Source: Hymenopus coronatus | Lineage: Eukaryota > Arthropoda > Insecta > Mantodea > Hymenopodidae | NCBI GenBank assembly: GCA_030762935.1 | Contig: CM060888.1 | Coordinates: 116,137,468-116,201,467, forward strand | Direction of reading: 5' to 3' | DNA: 64,000 nucleotides | Shown: in pieces, positions 23,050 to 34,119 of the stretch | Numbering within the stretch: the stretch's first letter is position 1 | How the letters are laid out: every line of letters begins with the position of its first letter | Notes under the pieces: model-generated | What the model saw: the letters and a program-made list of their open reading frames with translations, nothing else | Database searches by the model: none | What the model was told of the DNA's origin: nothing | Translations under genes and position numbers: made by a program

Positions 23050-23619
23050 AAACAATAAACTTTACATCAATTACTTCAGCAACCAACAAGTTGAAATTCC
23101 TGTTAACATAGTATTACCTTTTACCTGGTATTTTGTTTTTTCGCATCATAAGTTTGTCTCTGGACTTCATCAACTCGTTTCAGTACTCCTATCTGCAATG
23201 TCGAGAGGAATCAACCGCAGAATCGAGGGAATGAAGTCCATAACTGCCTGAACAAGTCTAGCTAACAAACTTTTTTCAAAACCTGCAGGACGAAGTAGTT
23301 GTAAATTTATGGCTTCTTGGTACAAAGTCCTTGATGATTTATTCTTCCAACTCTTTTCTTCAAAAACGCAAGGAAGCTCCTTAATAAATTATAAGCGTGA
23401 ATGTATTTTATGGCATTCAATTTAGGTTCTTCTTCCACTAGTACTTTCCCTCCAGCGTTAGACATCTGCTAAAACTGCTTCTTTTGTTTTTCTTCATTTA
23501 TTTACAAAATGCTCTTTAATAATTGATATATTTTATCGAACATCCGCAACTTATTTCCTTTCTACCACATCATTTTATACATTTTTGAGGGCCTGTATTA
23601 TTTTGTGCTAAATTAGTCG
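23050..23619. other. Spacer, no gene recognised
   Basis: A frame at 23030-23251 (+) starts inside the Hpe end and has no recognisable domain. Nothing else seen. Confidence 0.35.
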
Positions 23620-24795
23620 CAAGAAGTTATCTTAAACATATGGTATTTTACTTGAATTCCTTAGTTTGAGGTGAGGGAATTTTCCTCACATTTTTCGTGT
23701 TCTATTCCTGGAAGATGTTGAATTTATATATCAATTGGTATTTAAAACACATTTCGTTTTTATATTATGCTATTCACATACGCACTAAGGCTTTTGTCTA
23801 TAAATGTTTGTTGTTATTGTTGCTATTCGGGGGGCCTCACACATATTTCCGGTGACATAATGACATAGAATTTTTACTTTCTCTACACGTACTATGTACA
23901 TAGTGTATAGAGAAGGTATTGCACTCCACCCAAAAATTCGATACCGAGATTTAACCGGAAAAATATGTTTTAGGGTCACCTGTATAAAAAAAAGCATTTT
24001 CACAAAAAGGTGTGTGTGTGTTTGTGTGTGTGTGTGTCCATGTGTCCGTGTGTCTGTGAACACGATAACTCAAAAACGAAAAGTCGGTAAAATACCAAAC
24101 TTGGTATTTAAGCTTGGTATCTGCCAGGGATGCGATACGAAGATTCTGAGAAAAATCCCCCCCTAAACTACCCTTTACATGGAACTTTTTGAGAACACTT
24201 TGATTTTCTCAAAAATAGCCCTAACGATTTTGTTTGAAATATCATATATTAAATATATTTACCTGACAACTAAAATGTATATCTTACATTTTCTGGAATA
24301 GCTCTGAAAACTACTTTATTCTGGATTAATTTTACGGAATTTTACATAACTGCTAAACCGTAAGAGATGGAGAAATACTTACCTTACAAAATATGTAGAG
24401 CACTTTAAAACAGAACTTATGTTATATGACTTTTTTTCGTGGAGTTGATCGTTTTTGGGATACTCCTTGTTTTTTTTTTCAGTTTTAAAAAATGTATACT
24501 TTTCTCACACAGAACTTCGTGAACTCCTGTCGATACAAACAAAGAAACCTCAATCACATAGCAACTATCTTTTGACTATCATTTTAAACAATGTTAGTCC
24601 CTTATTTCGCTTCTACTTAAAGGAAGTAAATAATAAGATTTTTCTGCTAATTTTTTTCTCGTTTAGCATGAAGTAAATAGAAGCATAAGTTTTTTAGCAA
24701 TAATTTGTCGCAGAGATGTAGAGAAAGTCATGTGAATGGAACACATCAAATTTTTGTGGAATGCTATACCTTCTCTGTTTTGTACATTAAACTTG
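23620..24795 (+). mobile_element. Hpe 3' part split by another Hpe copy
   Basis: Left piece 23620-23875 reads the 3' third up to GACATAGAATTTTT. The right piece, from 24756, continues exactly where it broke off, with GTGGAATGCTATACCTTCTC. The interruption is the reverse-oriented copy at 23871-24755, inserted in the TTTTT run. Confidence 0.75.
23871..24755 (-). mobile_element. Hpe hairpin element, complete and well preserved
   Basis: The clearest copy in the window, 885 bp. From left: TTTTTACTTTCTCTACACG, palindrome ACTATGTACATAGT (about 23890-23903), GTGTATAGAGAAGG, the CA block read as GTGTGTGTGTTTGTG (about 24009-24060), CTCAAAAACGAAAAGTCGG, and finally TGTAGAGAAAGT and the end GTGAATGGAACACATCAAAT plus T run. 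It sits inside another Hpe copy (23620-24795), which fixes its borders to the T run within a few bases. Confidence 0.9.
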
Positions 24796-24929
24796 GTAGT
24801 AAAACTAAAAACGAGTAATGTTGCGAATGAAATGGACACAGTTTTGGTATTCCATAGCTCCTGCAGTAAGCTTTTTAGTTACTACCCAGTTATATCAAAT
24901 AGAAGAAAGTATAATCAGTATAAAGAGAC

Positions 24930-25130
24930 ATCGTCCACCTGGATAGTGCGGGCACAGCGTGTAAGCCACACATTCAACAGGTCGCGAGTTCAAATCTTGC
25001 TTAGAGTGAGTTTCCCGGATAACGTTTTTTCGGGGTTTTCCCTTATCCTGAGAAGATGAATGTGGAGTAACTTTAAGCTCCATGTACCCTAAGATCATTT
25101 CAGCATCATATGCCCAACCAGGTGAGAATC
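24930..25130 (+). mobile_element. SINE-1 copy
   Basis: Head CCACCTGGATAGTGCGGGCA, B-box region GGTCGCGAGTTCAAATCTTG, body TTTCGGGGTTTTCCCTTATC and TTTAAGCTCCATGTACCC, ending near CCCAACCAGGTGAGA without the usual poly-A. Confidence 0.8.
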
Positions 25131-25229
25131 TTTTCACAAAAATGTCTAGGGTATAAACATGGAATTTTATAGTTAAAATAAAGACTTACATAAGTAAATA
25201 GTAAGTGTGTAAGTAACTATGTATTAATA

Positions 25230-25515
25230 TAGGTAAGAATATAGGTAGGTAGATGGTAGGTAGATAGGTAGGTAGGTAGGTAGGTAGGTAGGTAGGTGGG
25301 TAGGTGGTAGGTAGGTAGGTAGATGGTAGGTAGGTAGGTAGGTAGGTGGGTAGGTAGGTAGGTAGGTGGGTAGGTGGGTAGGTAGGTGGGTAGGTGGGTA
25401 GGTGGGTGGGTAGGGTAGGTATGTAGATGGGTAGGTAGGTAGGTGGATGGGTAGGTGAATGGGTTGGTAGGGTAGGTAGGTGGATAGTTAGATAGGTAGA
25501 TAGGTGGGTGGGTCA
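25230..25515. repeat. (GTAG)n microsatellite
   Basis: About 285 bp of GTAG repeats with GTGG and GATG variants; the plus strand is G-rich with many GG pairs and some GGG. It ends directly at an Hpe fragment. It gives a minus-strand open frame of Pro-Thr-Tyr-Leu repeats that is not a gene. Confidence 0.95.
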
Positions 25516-25738
25516 CAATTTAAATACCAAGTTTGGAATTTAACGCTCTTTTCGTTTTTGAGCTATGCTGCTCACAGACACACACACACATAGATAGATA
25601 GACAGACAGACACACAGACACACATGGAATTTTTCCTAAAAAAATTTTTTTTTTGATTCAGTGGTTCTCAAAATATATATTTCCGGCGAAACCTTGGTAT
25701 CGAATTTTTGGGTGCATTACAATACCTTCTCTATACTG
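25516..25738 (+). mobile_element. Hpe 3'-part fragment
   Basis: Begins at TTTAAATACCAAGTTTGGAA directly after the GTAG array, includes the CA block (about 25579-25625) and ends in the broken hairpin arm CCTTCTCTATACT, where a SINE-2 piece takes over. Confidence 0.8.
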
Positions 25739-25820
25739 CGTAGTTCAAATCCCGGCTATGGCATTGAATTTTTCAGTCTGATATACCTGTCCTACACCTG
25801 GCTTGCATGAAAAGCAAATA
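25739..25820 (+). mobile_element. SINE-2 fragment
   Basis: From the B box (AGTTCAAATCCCGGCTATGG) through CATTGAATTTTTCAGTCTGA to the CCTGTCCTACACCTGGCTTG block. The tRNA-like 5' half is missing. Confidence 0.7.
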
Positions 25821-26624
25821 AAGCTACTTAAATGTTTTAAAATAATTCTTCTCCATGGAACAAGTAAGGATGTTGTAAATCAACGTCGAATTTATTTATT
25901 GATTTATTTATTACAGCAAGCATATAGCCTTTTTAACATAAGCCCAACCTCTCGCGTTCACAAATAACAAAGGTTAACCAGCCTTTCTCTTTTTAGATGA
26001 GGTTAGATTATAACGACTGTTAGAAGAGCAACTTAAGACTACTTAAAAAGAAGTAAAGGGATTTTATGGCAGCTGTTATACAAATGGGTATTTGAAAACA
26101 GAAGGCACATAAACGTCCGTAGAATATTCATTTTTCTTTTGTATTTTTAACACCTGAGAATCGGAGAGTTTGCTTTGAGATTATTGTTATCCAGGACTTA
26201 ATGTAAATCTCCGGTTTCGAAACCTTTTAGTCGTGTTGGGTTTCCTTCCCTGGACATCACAGAATCTTGGCGAGAGAATCTTAATGAATACCGCACGCAA
26301 TGAATTATCATAAAATGCGAAGCCTGTTGCCTCTCACGACCTCTGATGCTCACCTCCGTCCTTCTAAGGCAAGCCGCCACAGCCATGATGGTTACTTACA
26401 GTTGATATCGCTTAAACATACTATGAGAAAGTACCTGCTGGTTTAATGCCATTGGCGACCTACAGCACCATCTGCAGCCTCAGTGCTGGGGGCCCCATCG
26501 GCGTTAATTCTAGTCTCAACCTCACTTAAAAATTTTCAACTATTTGAAAATTCAATCCAAGAGCACAGATATTTTAGAAATTATTAACGCCAGTTAAATT
26601 TGCATTTGACATAGATCATGCTGA
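25821..26624. other. Spacer, no gene recognised
   Basis: A GC-richer part around 26200-26500 holds a minus-strand frame (26198-26386) without recognisable domain. Confidence 0.35.
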
Positions 26625-27390
26625 TTTAATTGTTTTTTCACACAAGCCGTGTGTAGGACAGGAGATGGATAGGTAGAGTCAGACTGAAAAATTCAATGCT
26701 ATAGCCGGGATTTGAACATCGGATCTCCCGGTATCTAGCCAGTCGGTCTATTAGTGAGCTGCCATGGCAACGTAGCATGGAATTTCTCAACTGACTTGCA
26801 TATTTCCTGGTAAACCACAAGGTGATCTTTTTTTTTTTTTTTTTTTTTTATTTTTTATTTTAACGTCCTTGAAGTGGGTGAAATGATCCTCAAATAATCT
26901 CGGGGTCCCTGGAGCTTAAAGTTACTCCACATTCGTCTTCTTAGGATAAGGGAAAGCCACGAGAAAAACCTTATCCTGGAAACTCACCCTAAACGAGATT
27001 CGAACTCACGATATTTTTTAATGTAAGGTAGACACTATCACCACACTGCCCAGGCGGGCGACTTACAATGTTGTAAGTACTCTAAGTCCCAGGATTCATA
27101 TTATGGCTAACTATTGTGTTCAACTGGTATTGATTTAATTGTTTTTTCACACACGCCGTGTGTAGGACAGGTACAGTCAGACTGAAAAATTCAATGACAT
27201 AACCGGGATTTGAACCACGGATGTCCCAACGTCTAGCCGGTCGCTCTACCACTAAACTACTATGGCAATATGCTGGCATAACATTGAATTTGTCAACTGA
27301 CTCGCATGTTTTCCGGTAAACCACAAGGTGATCCGTGGTTCAAGTCCCGGTTATAGCATTGCATTTTTCAGTCTGACTCTATCCAAAGAT
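26625..27390 (-). repeat. SINE-2 cluster, tandem minus-strand units
   Basis: Two minus-strand units (cores near 26690-26765 and 27185-27265) and a short plus-strand piece (about 27330-27385) carrying TTCAAGTCCCGG. Each minus unit reads TCAGACTGAAAAATTCAATG, then the B box and A box, then CAACTGAC and AAACCACAAGGTGATC. The units are about 497 bp apart, or about 260 bp once the SINE-1 between them is removed, in line with the dimers at 13.9 and 41.5 kb. Confidence 0.7.
26827..27062 (-). mobile_element. SINE-1 copy with long poly-T (poly-A) tail
   Basis: Minus-strand SINE-1: the T run at 26828-26849 is its A tail, then the body (GGAGCTTAAAGTTACTCC), B box (GAGATTCGAACTCACG) and head (CACACTGCCCAGGCGGGC). 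It is inserted in the spacer of the SINE-2 cluster. Confidence 0.85.
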
Positions 27391-27469
27391 TATGTTGTTT
27401 AAAATATTTATATGCTTTTTTGTAGTAAGAAAAAAGTAATTGAGAATAAGAGCTCTTATGTTATTCAAG

Positions 27470-28090
27470 AAAATTGGTCACGCATACATCTTAAACATGT
27501 GATATTTTAAACAAAATCGTTACACCCACATTTCAGAAATAAAGAATACTCATAGTCCGCCTGAATAGTGTGGTGAAAGCCTCACAGGTCGCGAGTTCGA
27601 ATCTCGCTTAGGGTAAGTTACCCTGATAAGGTTTTTTCGGGGTTTCCGTTATCCTGAGAAGACGAATGTCATTGTAAATTTAAGCTTCATGGATCCTGAG
27701 ATCATTTCACCAACTACATTCATCGTCCGATATGACCAACCAGATTAAAGGACCAAAAAAAACAAAGCAACAACAATGATGCATATATGGGGTAATTTAG
27801 GATGGGGAACTTATTCAAAATAGCGCACTTAGACAAACATAAACACACACATACACACAAACAAAGTCACTCACAAACACATATCTAAAATGTTTTATAT
27901 TTCACACTCAAATGATTTTTTCTGCTCACTTTTTACAAACTCATTCTTTTTACTGATTGATGTTCATCGAGATAAACATTCGCCGAAATTATCTCATTTC
28001 ATGCGCATGAAAGTACAACGGGATTAGGGGAATAGAGTGGACCTAAAGCGTTAGTCAAAACCTGGCAGCAAATCTCTATGTAATGACCTT
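27470..28090 (+). mobile_element. Diverged Hpe pieces around a SINE-1
   Basis: A short piece before 27557 resembles the ATATTTTAATCAAAATCGTTA block. After the SINE, 27790-27840 resembles the GTAGTTTGGGGTGGGG block, and 27880-28090 resembles a 5' start (CAAATGATTTTTTCTGCTCA, CATCGAGATAAACATT). These belong to an older subtype of the family; borders are approximate. Confidence 0.45.
27557..27768 (+). mobile_element. SINE-1 copy
   Basis: Head GTCCGCCTGAATAGTGTGGT, B box GCGAGTTCGAATCTCG, body and tail GACCAACCAGATTAAAGGAC followed by a short A-rich tail. It has a small deletion in the anticodon-like region. Confidence 0.85.
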
Positions 28091-28121
28091 GAAAATTATT
28101 TTACTTTGCGTAGTCGAGAGA

Positions 28122-28880
28122 AAAAAAAATATGTGTAGCGCTCGCATGACTTTGTCTGCTCACTCTTGTACAAACGCTTATTCTTTGTTTATTTCATGTT
28201 AGTCAAGGTATACATTTGCAGCAGTTGAAATGCAATTTCAGAAACAGTGAGACGACATATAAGTAGAATGAAAAAACGAATAACGCTTCCCATATGATAA
28301 AAGTATAACTAAGTACTGGGAAATTAAAATAATACAAGGAAAAACTCGCAATTGTTTAACTCTATAAAGAATTATTTGACACACGATGTGTGCTTTAACG
28401 GACTCTACAGCTTTTGTGAAGTAAGATTTTGTCTCTATGTTACGATGTACCAGAAATGCTAAAGTCATTTAACATGAAGAGAACTTCATAGACCAATCCG
28501 AAAACAATCATAATATGCATTAAAATGTCCTAATTAAAATGTCTTGGAACATATTTCATTTTAATTAAATCATTATCACAAATTTTCAGAAATTTTGATG
28601 TTTCTTAAAATTGTGCTAATATTCTGTGTAAAAGGAGTTGATGATTTTCTAGGAAATCCTCATGCCTCATCCTTGAATCATCTATAAGTATGGTATTTAA
28701 CCAATTTCTCGTTTAAAAGTATTCTTTTCTCACACACCCACGTATGGACGCTTTTCTCAAAGCGTATGTTTTTATTCAGGAGACTCAAAACATATATTTG
28801 CGGTGAAATCTCGATATCAAGTTTTTGGATCGAATATATTACTTTTTCTACTCACTATAGAAAGTAAAGAAAGTAAAACT
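28122..28880 (+). mobile_element. Hpe element, old diverged copy
   Basis: Follows the family order with many substitutions: 5' ATGACTTTGTCTGCTCACTC, middle CTACAGCTTTTGTGAAGTAA, CA block reduced to CACACACCCACG, then GGTGAAATCTCGATATCAAG and a hairpin remnant ACTCACTATAGAAAGT. Shared differences with 27880-28090 suggest an older subfamily. Confidence 0.6.
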
Positions 28881-29319
28881 CTCCGTATGTATGTGTAAAT
28901 CAACGGCTAATTCAAGGGACCCGCTTGGCTGCTGAGAGATAAAACAGACAAAATATACTTTTTACTACGGTTGGTCATGGGAACGCACCTTCATGTGCAA
29001 ATTCCTATACAATTAATTAATTAATTAAATAAAAAGTACGAAGATGGGCAAACTAAGCTACTAATGTAAAAACAAACACTTCAAAATCAAAAGTAAATAT
29101 ATTGTTACCTTGTACTTATTACATGCCACCATCTTGGCGCGAGGCCAAGCTTGGCGTCCCGGAGCAGCCGAAGCTCCGTCTTTATAACTATACCATACGA
29201 AGTTCACATTACTAAAGAAACAAATTGTCAGGCTTACCGTGGTTTTAATGAATGTTCAAATTGGCAATGTTGGCAACATTATGATAATTATAAATTAAAA
29301 TGCTACCACATCCTGTGCA
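28881..29319. other. Spacer, no gene recognised
   Basis: A GC-rich patch at 29125-29180 (GGCGCGAGGCCAAGCTTGGC, CAGCCGAAGCTCCG) stands out in AT-rich DNA. The plus frame at 29151-29351 crosses it into the next Hpe copy and has no recognisable domain. Confidence 0.3.
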
Positions 29320-30050
29320 CACAGCCAGGATGTGACAATATGTGTCTATGAACAGTATAATTCAAAAACCAAAAATAATAAATACCTTCCGAAGTCAGCC
29401 CTTCTAAGGATGAGATATGAAGATAGCTAGAAAATTCCCCATCCCAATCTATGCTTTACATTTACGCTTTTCGAATATTTTCATTTTGCAAAATTGACTC
29501 TATTTTGGTTAAAATGCCATGCATATGTTAAAATATTTTCATAGCAAATGAAGTTTGCACCTTAATATCCTCGGAAGAAAGTCTTCCTCGTTCTGGATGA
29601 CATTTGTATAACTATAAGTTTAATAGATGGAGGGGATGTTACTGCACATAAACTAGGTCTTATTAAACGACGAAATGTTATAAAATATTCTTTTCTGTAG
29701 AGTTAATCGTTTAAAATCATTCCTCTGGTTATTGTTTTCAAAACCTCATGCTTTTCTCAAATGAGTTAGTCAATAATCGCTTCTCTCTTTCTTTTTCTTT
29801 ATTTTCTTTTCTTCCTTTCTAACAGAAAGAAAATACAAAGCATCACAGAGCAATAAGTTCTTTAAACTTCTGACAATCGCTTAAAGCCTTCCGTATTTCC
29901 TAATTCTTGTATCTTCAAAATTATATACAATAAAATCATTTGTAGTAATGTTTGTCTGGATTAGTATGAATAGATAGAAGAGTAAGTATTTATAAGAATA
30001 GTTTGTTGAAGAATAGGAAGAGAAAGTCATATAAATGAGATTAATATGTT
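29320..30050 (-). mobile_element. Hpe element, old diverged copy
   Basis: Reverse orientation: CAGTATAATTCAAAAACC, CCTTCCGAAGTCAGCCC, TTTTGGTTAAAATGCCATGC, and a decayed end AGAGAAAGTCATATAAATGA. A CT-rich stretch at about 29782-29822 interrupts it. The hairpin is missing on the left. Confidence 0.55.
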
Positions 30051-30055
30051 TTCTA

Positions 30056-30160
30056 AATATGCTTCTTTTTGGTTCAGGTTAAAAACATATATTTCCGGTG
30101 GAATCTCCACATCTTTAGACAGGAATACACTGCCATTTTAATACTATTAGAGAAAGTACA
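30056..30160 (+). mobile_element. Hpe 3'-end fragment
   Basis: ACATATATTTCCGGTGGAAT followed by a shortened end ATTAGAGAAAGTAC. Lies directly after the reverse copy. Confidence 0.5.
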
Positions 30161-30350
30161 AAACAATAGAAGTAGCAGTAGCAGTAATGATAATCATAAT
30201 AAATTAATAATAATAATAATCATAATAATGATTATTATTATTATTAATAACAATAGTAATAGAACTAGTAATAATAGTAGCAGTAATAATAACAATAATA
30301 ATAATTATACTACTACTATTAATAATAATAATAATAATAATAATTATGTT
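30160..30350. repeat. AAT-type imperfect microsatellite
   Basis: About 190 bp of AAT, AGT and ATT triplets in mixed order. It makes an Asn/Ser-rich plus-strand frame (30069-30365) that is not a gene. Confidence 0.9.
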
Positions 30351-30365
30351 TTGTGGATATTTTAA

Positions 30366-30450
30366 GAATTGATAGCCTCAAAATGAGTATTTTCAGTAAA
30401 ATTCGTGCATCGTATTTTTTGTTGCAATACTATTTTCTCTATTTGAATTA
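30366..30450 (+). mobile_element. Hpe 3'-end fragment
   Basis: Diverged CAGTAAAATTCGTGCATCGT, GTTGCAATACTATTTTCTCT, corresponding to the block just before the hairpin. Confidence 0.4.
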
Positions 30451-31153
30451 GATAAGTAGCAGAAGCAAGAAGTCTACAAATTAGTAGCATAACATTCAAC
30501 TTTTTTAACATGGTTAAATGACTACACGGTGTATAAGACAGCAAGGCGGTCATAGGTCAGAGCAAGGCCGCTGGTCTAATTGAATGAGGGGGAGCTGTAA
30601 ATATTATCAGCATGTCTGAAACCTAATACTCTTTGAAACTCGTTCAACTTCTTGGACCTGTCTCCCTGCCATATGTAGCAAGCTGCCACTCCCTGGTAGC
30701 GTGTTGTTGATGGTTCCAAACGTCTATCCTGTTACAAATGTTCACGCATCAATTTATGTCCTGAAAATGGTTCACGGCCTTGACAACAGCATCCGAGGTA
30801 AAAGCCAATTATCTTTAGGTCCTGTTGTACGTATATCAGCGCAAGCCGTGACTGTTTAAATTGCACTGCTTCTATTAGTTCAAAAACTACTACATTGTGA
30901 TTCATACTTCCCTGGTGGCGCTGCAGCAATATTTTATTTTTCCCCGCTAATAATAACAACTTTGCAAATGTGAACGTTAAAATATTACTTCCACAACTAT
31001 CTATTCAGATTTTAGAACAAGATGTTATTACAAATCTTTAAGGGACAAGGTGCTCTGAAATGGCAAAAAATAGCATTCTTTTTGGACACTAATAAAATCT
31101 CCATTATTTCTGGTTTCAGGAAATATATACCTTCAGAGAGTTAACAGGATTTT
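30451..31153. other. Spacer, no gene recognised
   Basis: GC-richer around 30550-30920. The minus frames at 30362-30553 and 30732-30959 have no recognisable domain. May be an unidentified repeat. Confidence 0.3.
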
Positions 31154-31405
31154 AATCAACTTATGTGGCCGCACCGTGGCCGAGCGGTTAGACCACTTGC
31201 CTCTCACCTAGACGGCCAAGCGACCGCATGTGAGATTTGTGGTGGACAAAGCGGCGCTGGGGCGGGTTTTCTCCGGGTACTCCGGTTTTCCCCGCCATCG
31301 CATTCCACCGGTGCTCTATCATCATTCATGTATCATCAGTGTCACCGCCTGCGGTGCCATAAGTAGTTAAAGCGGGCGTTAAACACTACAAAAAAAATCA
31401 ACTTA
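31154..31405 (+). mobile_element. SINE-4, tRNA-derived, complete with target duplication
   Basis: Body 31164-31395 flanked by perfect AATCAACTTA at 31154-31163 and 31396-31405. The head is GGCCGCACCGTGGCCGAGCG with GGTTAGACCACTTGCCTCTC, close to a type II (Leu/Ser-like) tRNA A box. The B-box region has decayed or been altered (GCATGTGAGATTTG). The GC-rich body (GGCGGGTTTTCTCCGGGTAC) ends in GGGCGTTAAACACTAC and a short A tail. Only copy in the window. Confidence 0.85.
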
Positions 31406-31572
31406 AATACAATTTAAAAGCTAGTGTGCATTTCTTTAAAGCTGTTATGCAATTATGCAATGCCCCTTTTTATAACGTATGTATCTCCAATTCAGTTTTC
31501 TCAAAACAGCATTTTGGATCCTTATATACCTTTTCCTCAGAAAGTATGAGAGCTGGAAAGCTGAAATTTTCA

Positions 31573-31630
<58 letters not shown>

Positions 31631-32869
31631 CACATAGTTAACGTTTCTGAACCACAATCGTGATGCTATAGTATATATTTATCAATTAAGAAAGCAACAA
31701 CATTGCAAATTTTCTACATTTTTACTTTTTTGAACTTGCAAATAGTTTTTTTTTTAATTTATACTGAAATTGTGTCATAGAGAAATAATTTAGATTCAGA
31801 AGATAGATTGTTATACTAAGAATAAGCATGCAAAAGTATGATTATGTATTCCAACTAGTATCAAAAATTGTACATTTTTATAGACTCAACCACATAAGCT
31901 ATTAATGCAAAAAATCACTTGAAATAATGTCATGATTTATAGAATAATTCATACAAATTTCTGGCAAAATAAATGAATACTATAGAAGCAGAGGTAATTC
32001 AACTCACTTCAGGTGTAATTTCCTATGTTCAGACTACCTTGTCCCGTAATATAAACGCATGAAAACAAAACACGAAAGTTTATATTCGTGAATTTTTGTT
32101 GCATTCACTATCCTGTGCATCAGGTTTATTCTATATTTTTAATTCTATTTTATTTTACGTCAATTTAACAACTGGTCATATCGCAGCGGAACAGTTCGTT
32201 AAGAAACTTATTTGAGAACATGAGGTATGCGTAGCATTTTAAACTCGCATTCCCCAACCATACAAACTTCGCTTCGCGCAATGCAGAAGGTGTTAGAGGG
32301 CCGTCCAGTCTAGCTGTTCTACCATCCAGAGTCAGATGGCTGTCTTGTGCAGACAAGTAAGTAAAGCGAGGAATAAAAAGTTGGTAGTATTCCTATCCAT
32401 TCTATTTTCAGAAAAAAAATCTCTCGTACATGTCTAGTACTCGTTAATCGTAATAAATATTTTCTAAAAGCAGTTTCAAATCGTTTTGTTCTAGGTATAC
32501 AAGAACATTTAATAGGCCGTTAACTGTTTAAAGGGATGGTAAAAAAATGATTCTTCACATCCTTTACAAAATCTTACTTTAACATTTCAAAGTGTAGGGC
32601 TCAATAAAATTCAGGCGAACAATAGATATATTTTGGTCATATAAATGTAAATATATATGTTATATATTTATTATTTTGTTCGCTAAACAATTATTTTGAA
32701 AAAAAATAGAAACATTTTCCATTTGAAGAGTTATTTAGTTTGGAGGAGATTTATTTTCTACTATCGTTAAAAGTAATGAGACATGCGTAAACTGTAGATA
32801 TATATTCCTGTTTTTCGTTTTTGGGTTTTTCATTTCATATTTAGTAACAATCATACATAATAAATATTA
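31406..32869. other. AT-rich spacer with one GC-richer patch
   Basis: Mostly AT-rich. At 32165-32356 a minus-strand frame of 63 codons lies in GC-richer DNA (reads LTLDGRTARLDGPLTP) but I recognise no domain and no splice context. Confidence 0.3.
31576..31628. repeat. (AT)n microsatellite
   Basis: About 26 uninterrupted AT dinucleotides. Confidence 0.95.
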
Positions 32870-33740
32870 AAAAATCTGAAATGCTCCATTCAAATAACTT
32901 TCTCTAGCTGTTTCATATACAAACTATTCTTACAAAAAATGTGTTCTTTTATCTACATCATCCTAAACGAGATAGATATTAGCGGAATTGTCCTTATTAC
33001 TTACTTCCTTGTAAGTAGAAGGGAAATAAGGGAAGACACTAGGCTAAACCGATAGTCAAAACCTTTAAAAGCTGGTAGCTATGTGAAAAAATTTAGGTTT
33101 GGTTCGCTTTGCATGGTTCCGTTTGAGAAAAGTTAAGTAGTTTAAAGTTACAACATAAAAATAAATATTTCGAAAACAGTCAAATCCATAAGAAAAACGT
33201 ATATGATATAAATTAAGAGTTTTGTCGAGATCTATAGTTTTTGTGCAGTAAGTTTTTTGCCTATGCCTTACGGTTTAAGGTTATGCAAAGTTGTGTAAAA
33301 CTCATACAGAATAAAGAAGTCTTCAGAGGCTATTACCAGAAAATTAAAAATATACATTTTATTTGTGATGTAAATATCTTTAGTATATGGTATTTTAATC
33401 AAATTAGTTACAGTCATTTTTGAGAAAAAGCAAATTTTCAAAAAAATACACATGTAAAAGATAGTTTTGTGGTGGGTGGTCTTTGTGCCACATCCCTGGA
33501 AGAGACTAAACACAAATACCAAATCTGGTATTTAACATCCTTTTTGTTTTTGAGCTTGCTGTCCACAGACACACATAGGCACACATACAGAGGACCTTTT
33601 TTTCTAAAATGCTTTTTTTGGACTCAGCGGACGCCAAAACATTTATTACCGGTGAAATCTTGACAATAAATGTTTGGGGAATACGATATCTTCTCTATTT
33701 AATAAGTTCATTGTACATACGGGCTAGAGAAAGTAAAAAT
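32870..33740 (+). mobile_element. Hpe element, full length, diverged
   Basis: 5' end AAAAAATCTGAAATGCTCCA, CA block CACACATAGGCACACATAC (about 33569-33587), and a 3' end that keeps CTAGAGAAAGT plus A run but has lost most of the palindrome. Confidence 0.8.
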
Positions 33741-34119
33741 AAAATATGTGCATTTATAACCTACATTTTGTGAATTTTCTGCTTGGAGCTTTTCTATTGA
33801 ATCAAATCTGTAGGTGAAATTTAGTTAACAGCAGAATTGTTAATATGAAAATAATGTTTTTTTTCCCCTCATATTTTAATGCCGCTTTAACTGCTTAGGC
33901 AGTCTTATCGATACGGATGTTCTCATGATCCGTAAGTGGTGAAGAGCATTTCAGACCTCCTTCCCATACTAAACCACATTTAGTGTTTGCGCCAAGCAGA
34001 AGGTAATAGGTTACTGAACAGTGTAGCTGGTTACACCATTTCTGCATAAATGGCGGTGTACACCGAGCCTTCTAGGTCTTATCTGTTTATACCATAACAC
34101 CACGATCCACGCCTAATAT
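33741..34119. other. Spacer, no gene recognised
   Basis: The segment 33890-34080 is GC-richer and unrecognised; it is followed directly by a reverse Hpe copy. Confidence 0.35.

Noticed and set aside
25230..25515. Interstitial telomere repeat
   Set aside because: The unit is GTAG (TAGG), not the TTAGG of most arthropods, and no TTAGG run is present.
25217..25516. Minus-strand frame of 99 codons rich in Pro, Thr, Tyr, Leu
   Set aside because: Translation of the GTAG microsatellite.
30069..30365. Asn/Ser-rich plus-strand frame
   Set aside because: Translation of the AAT-type microsatellite.
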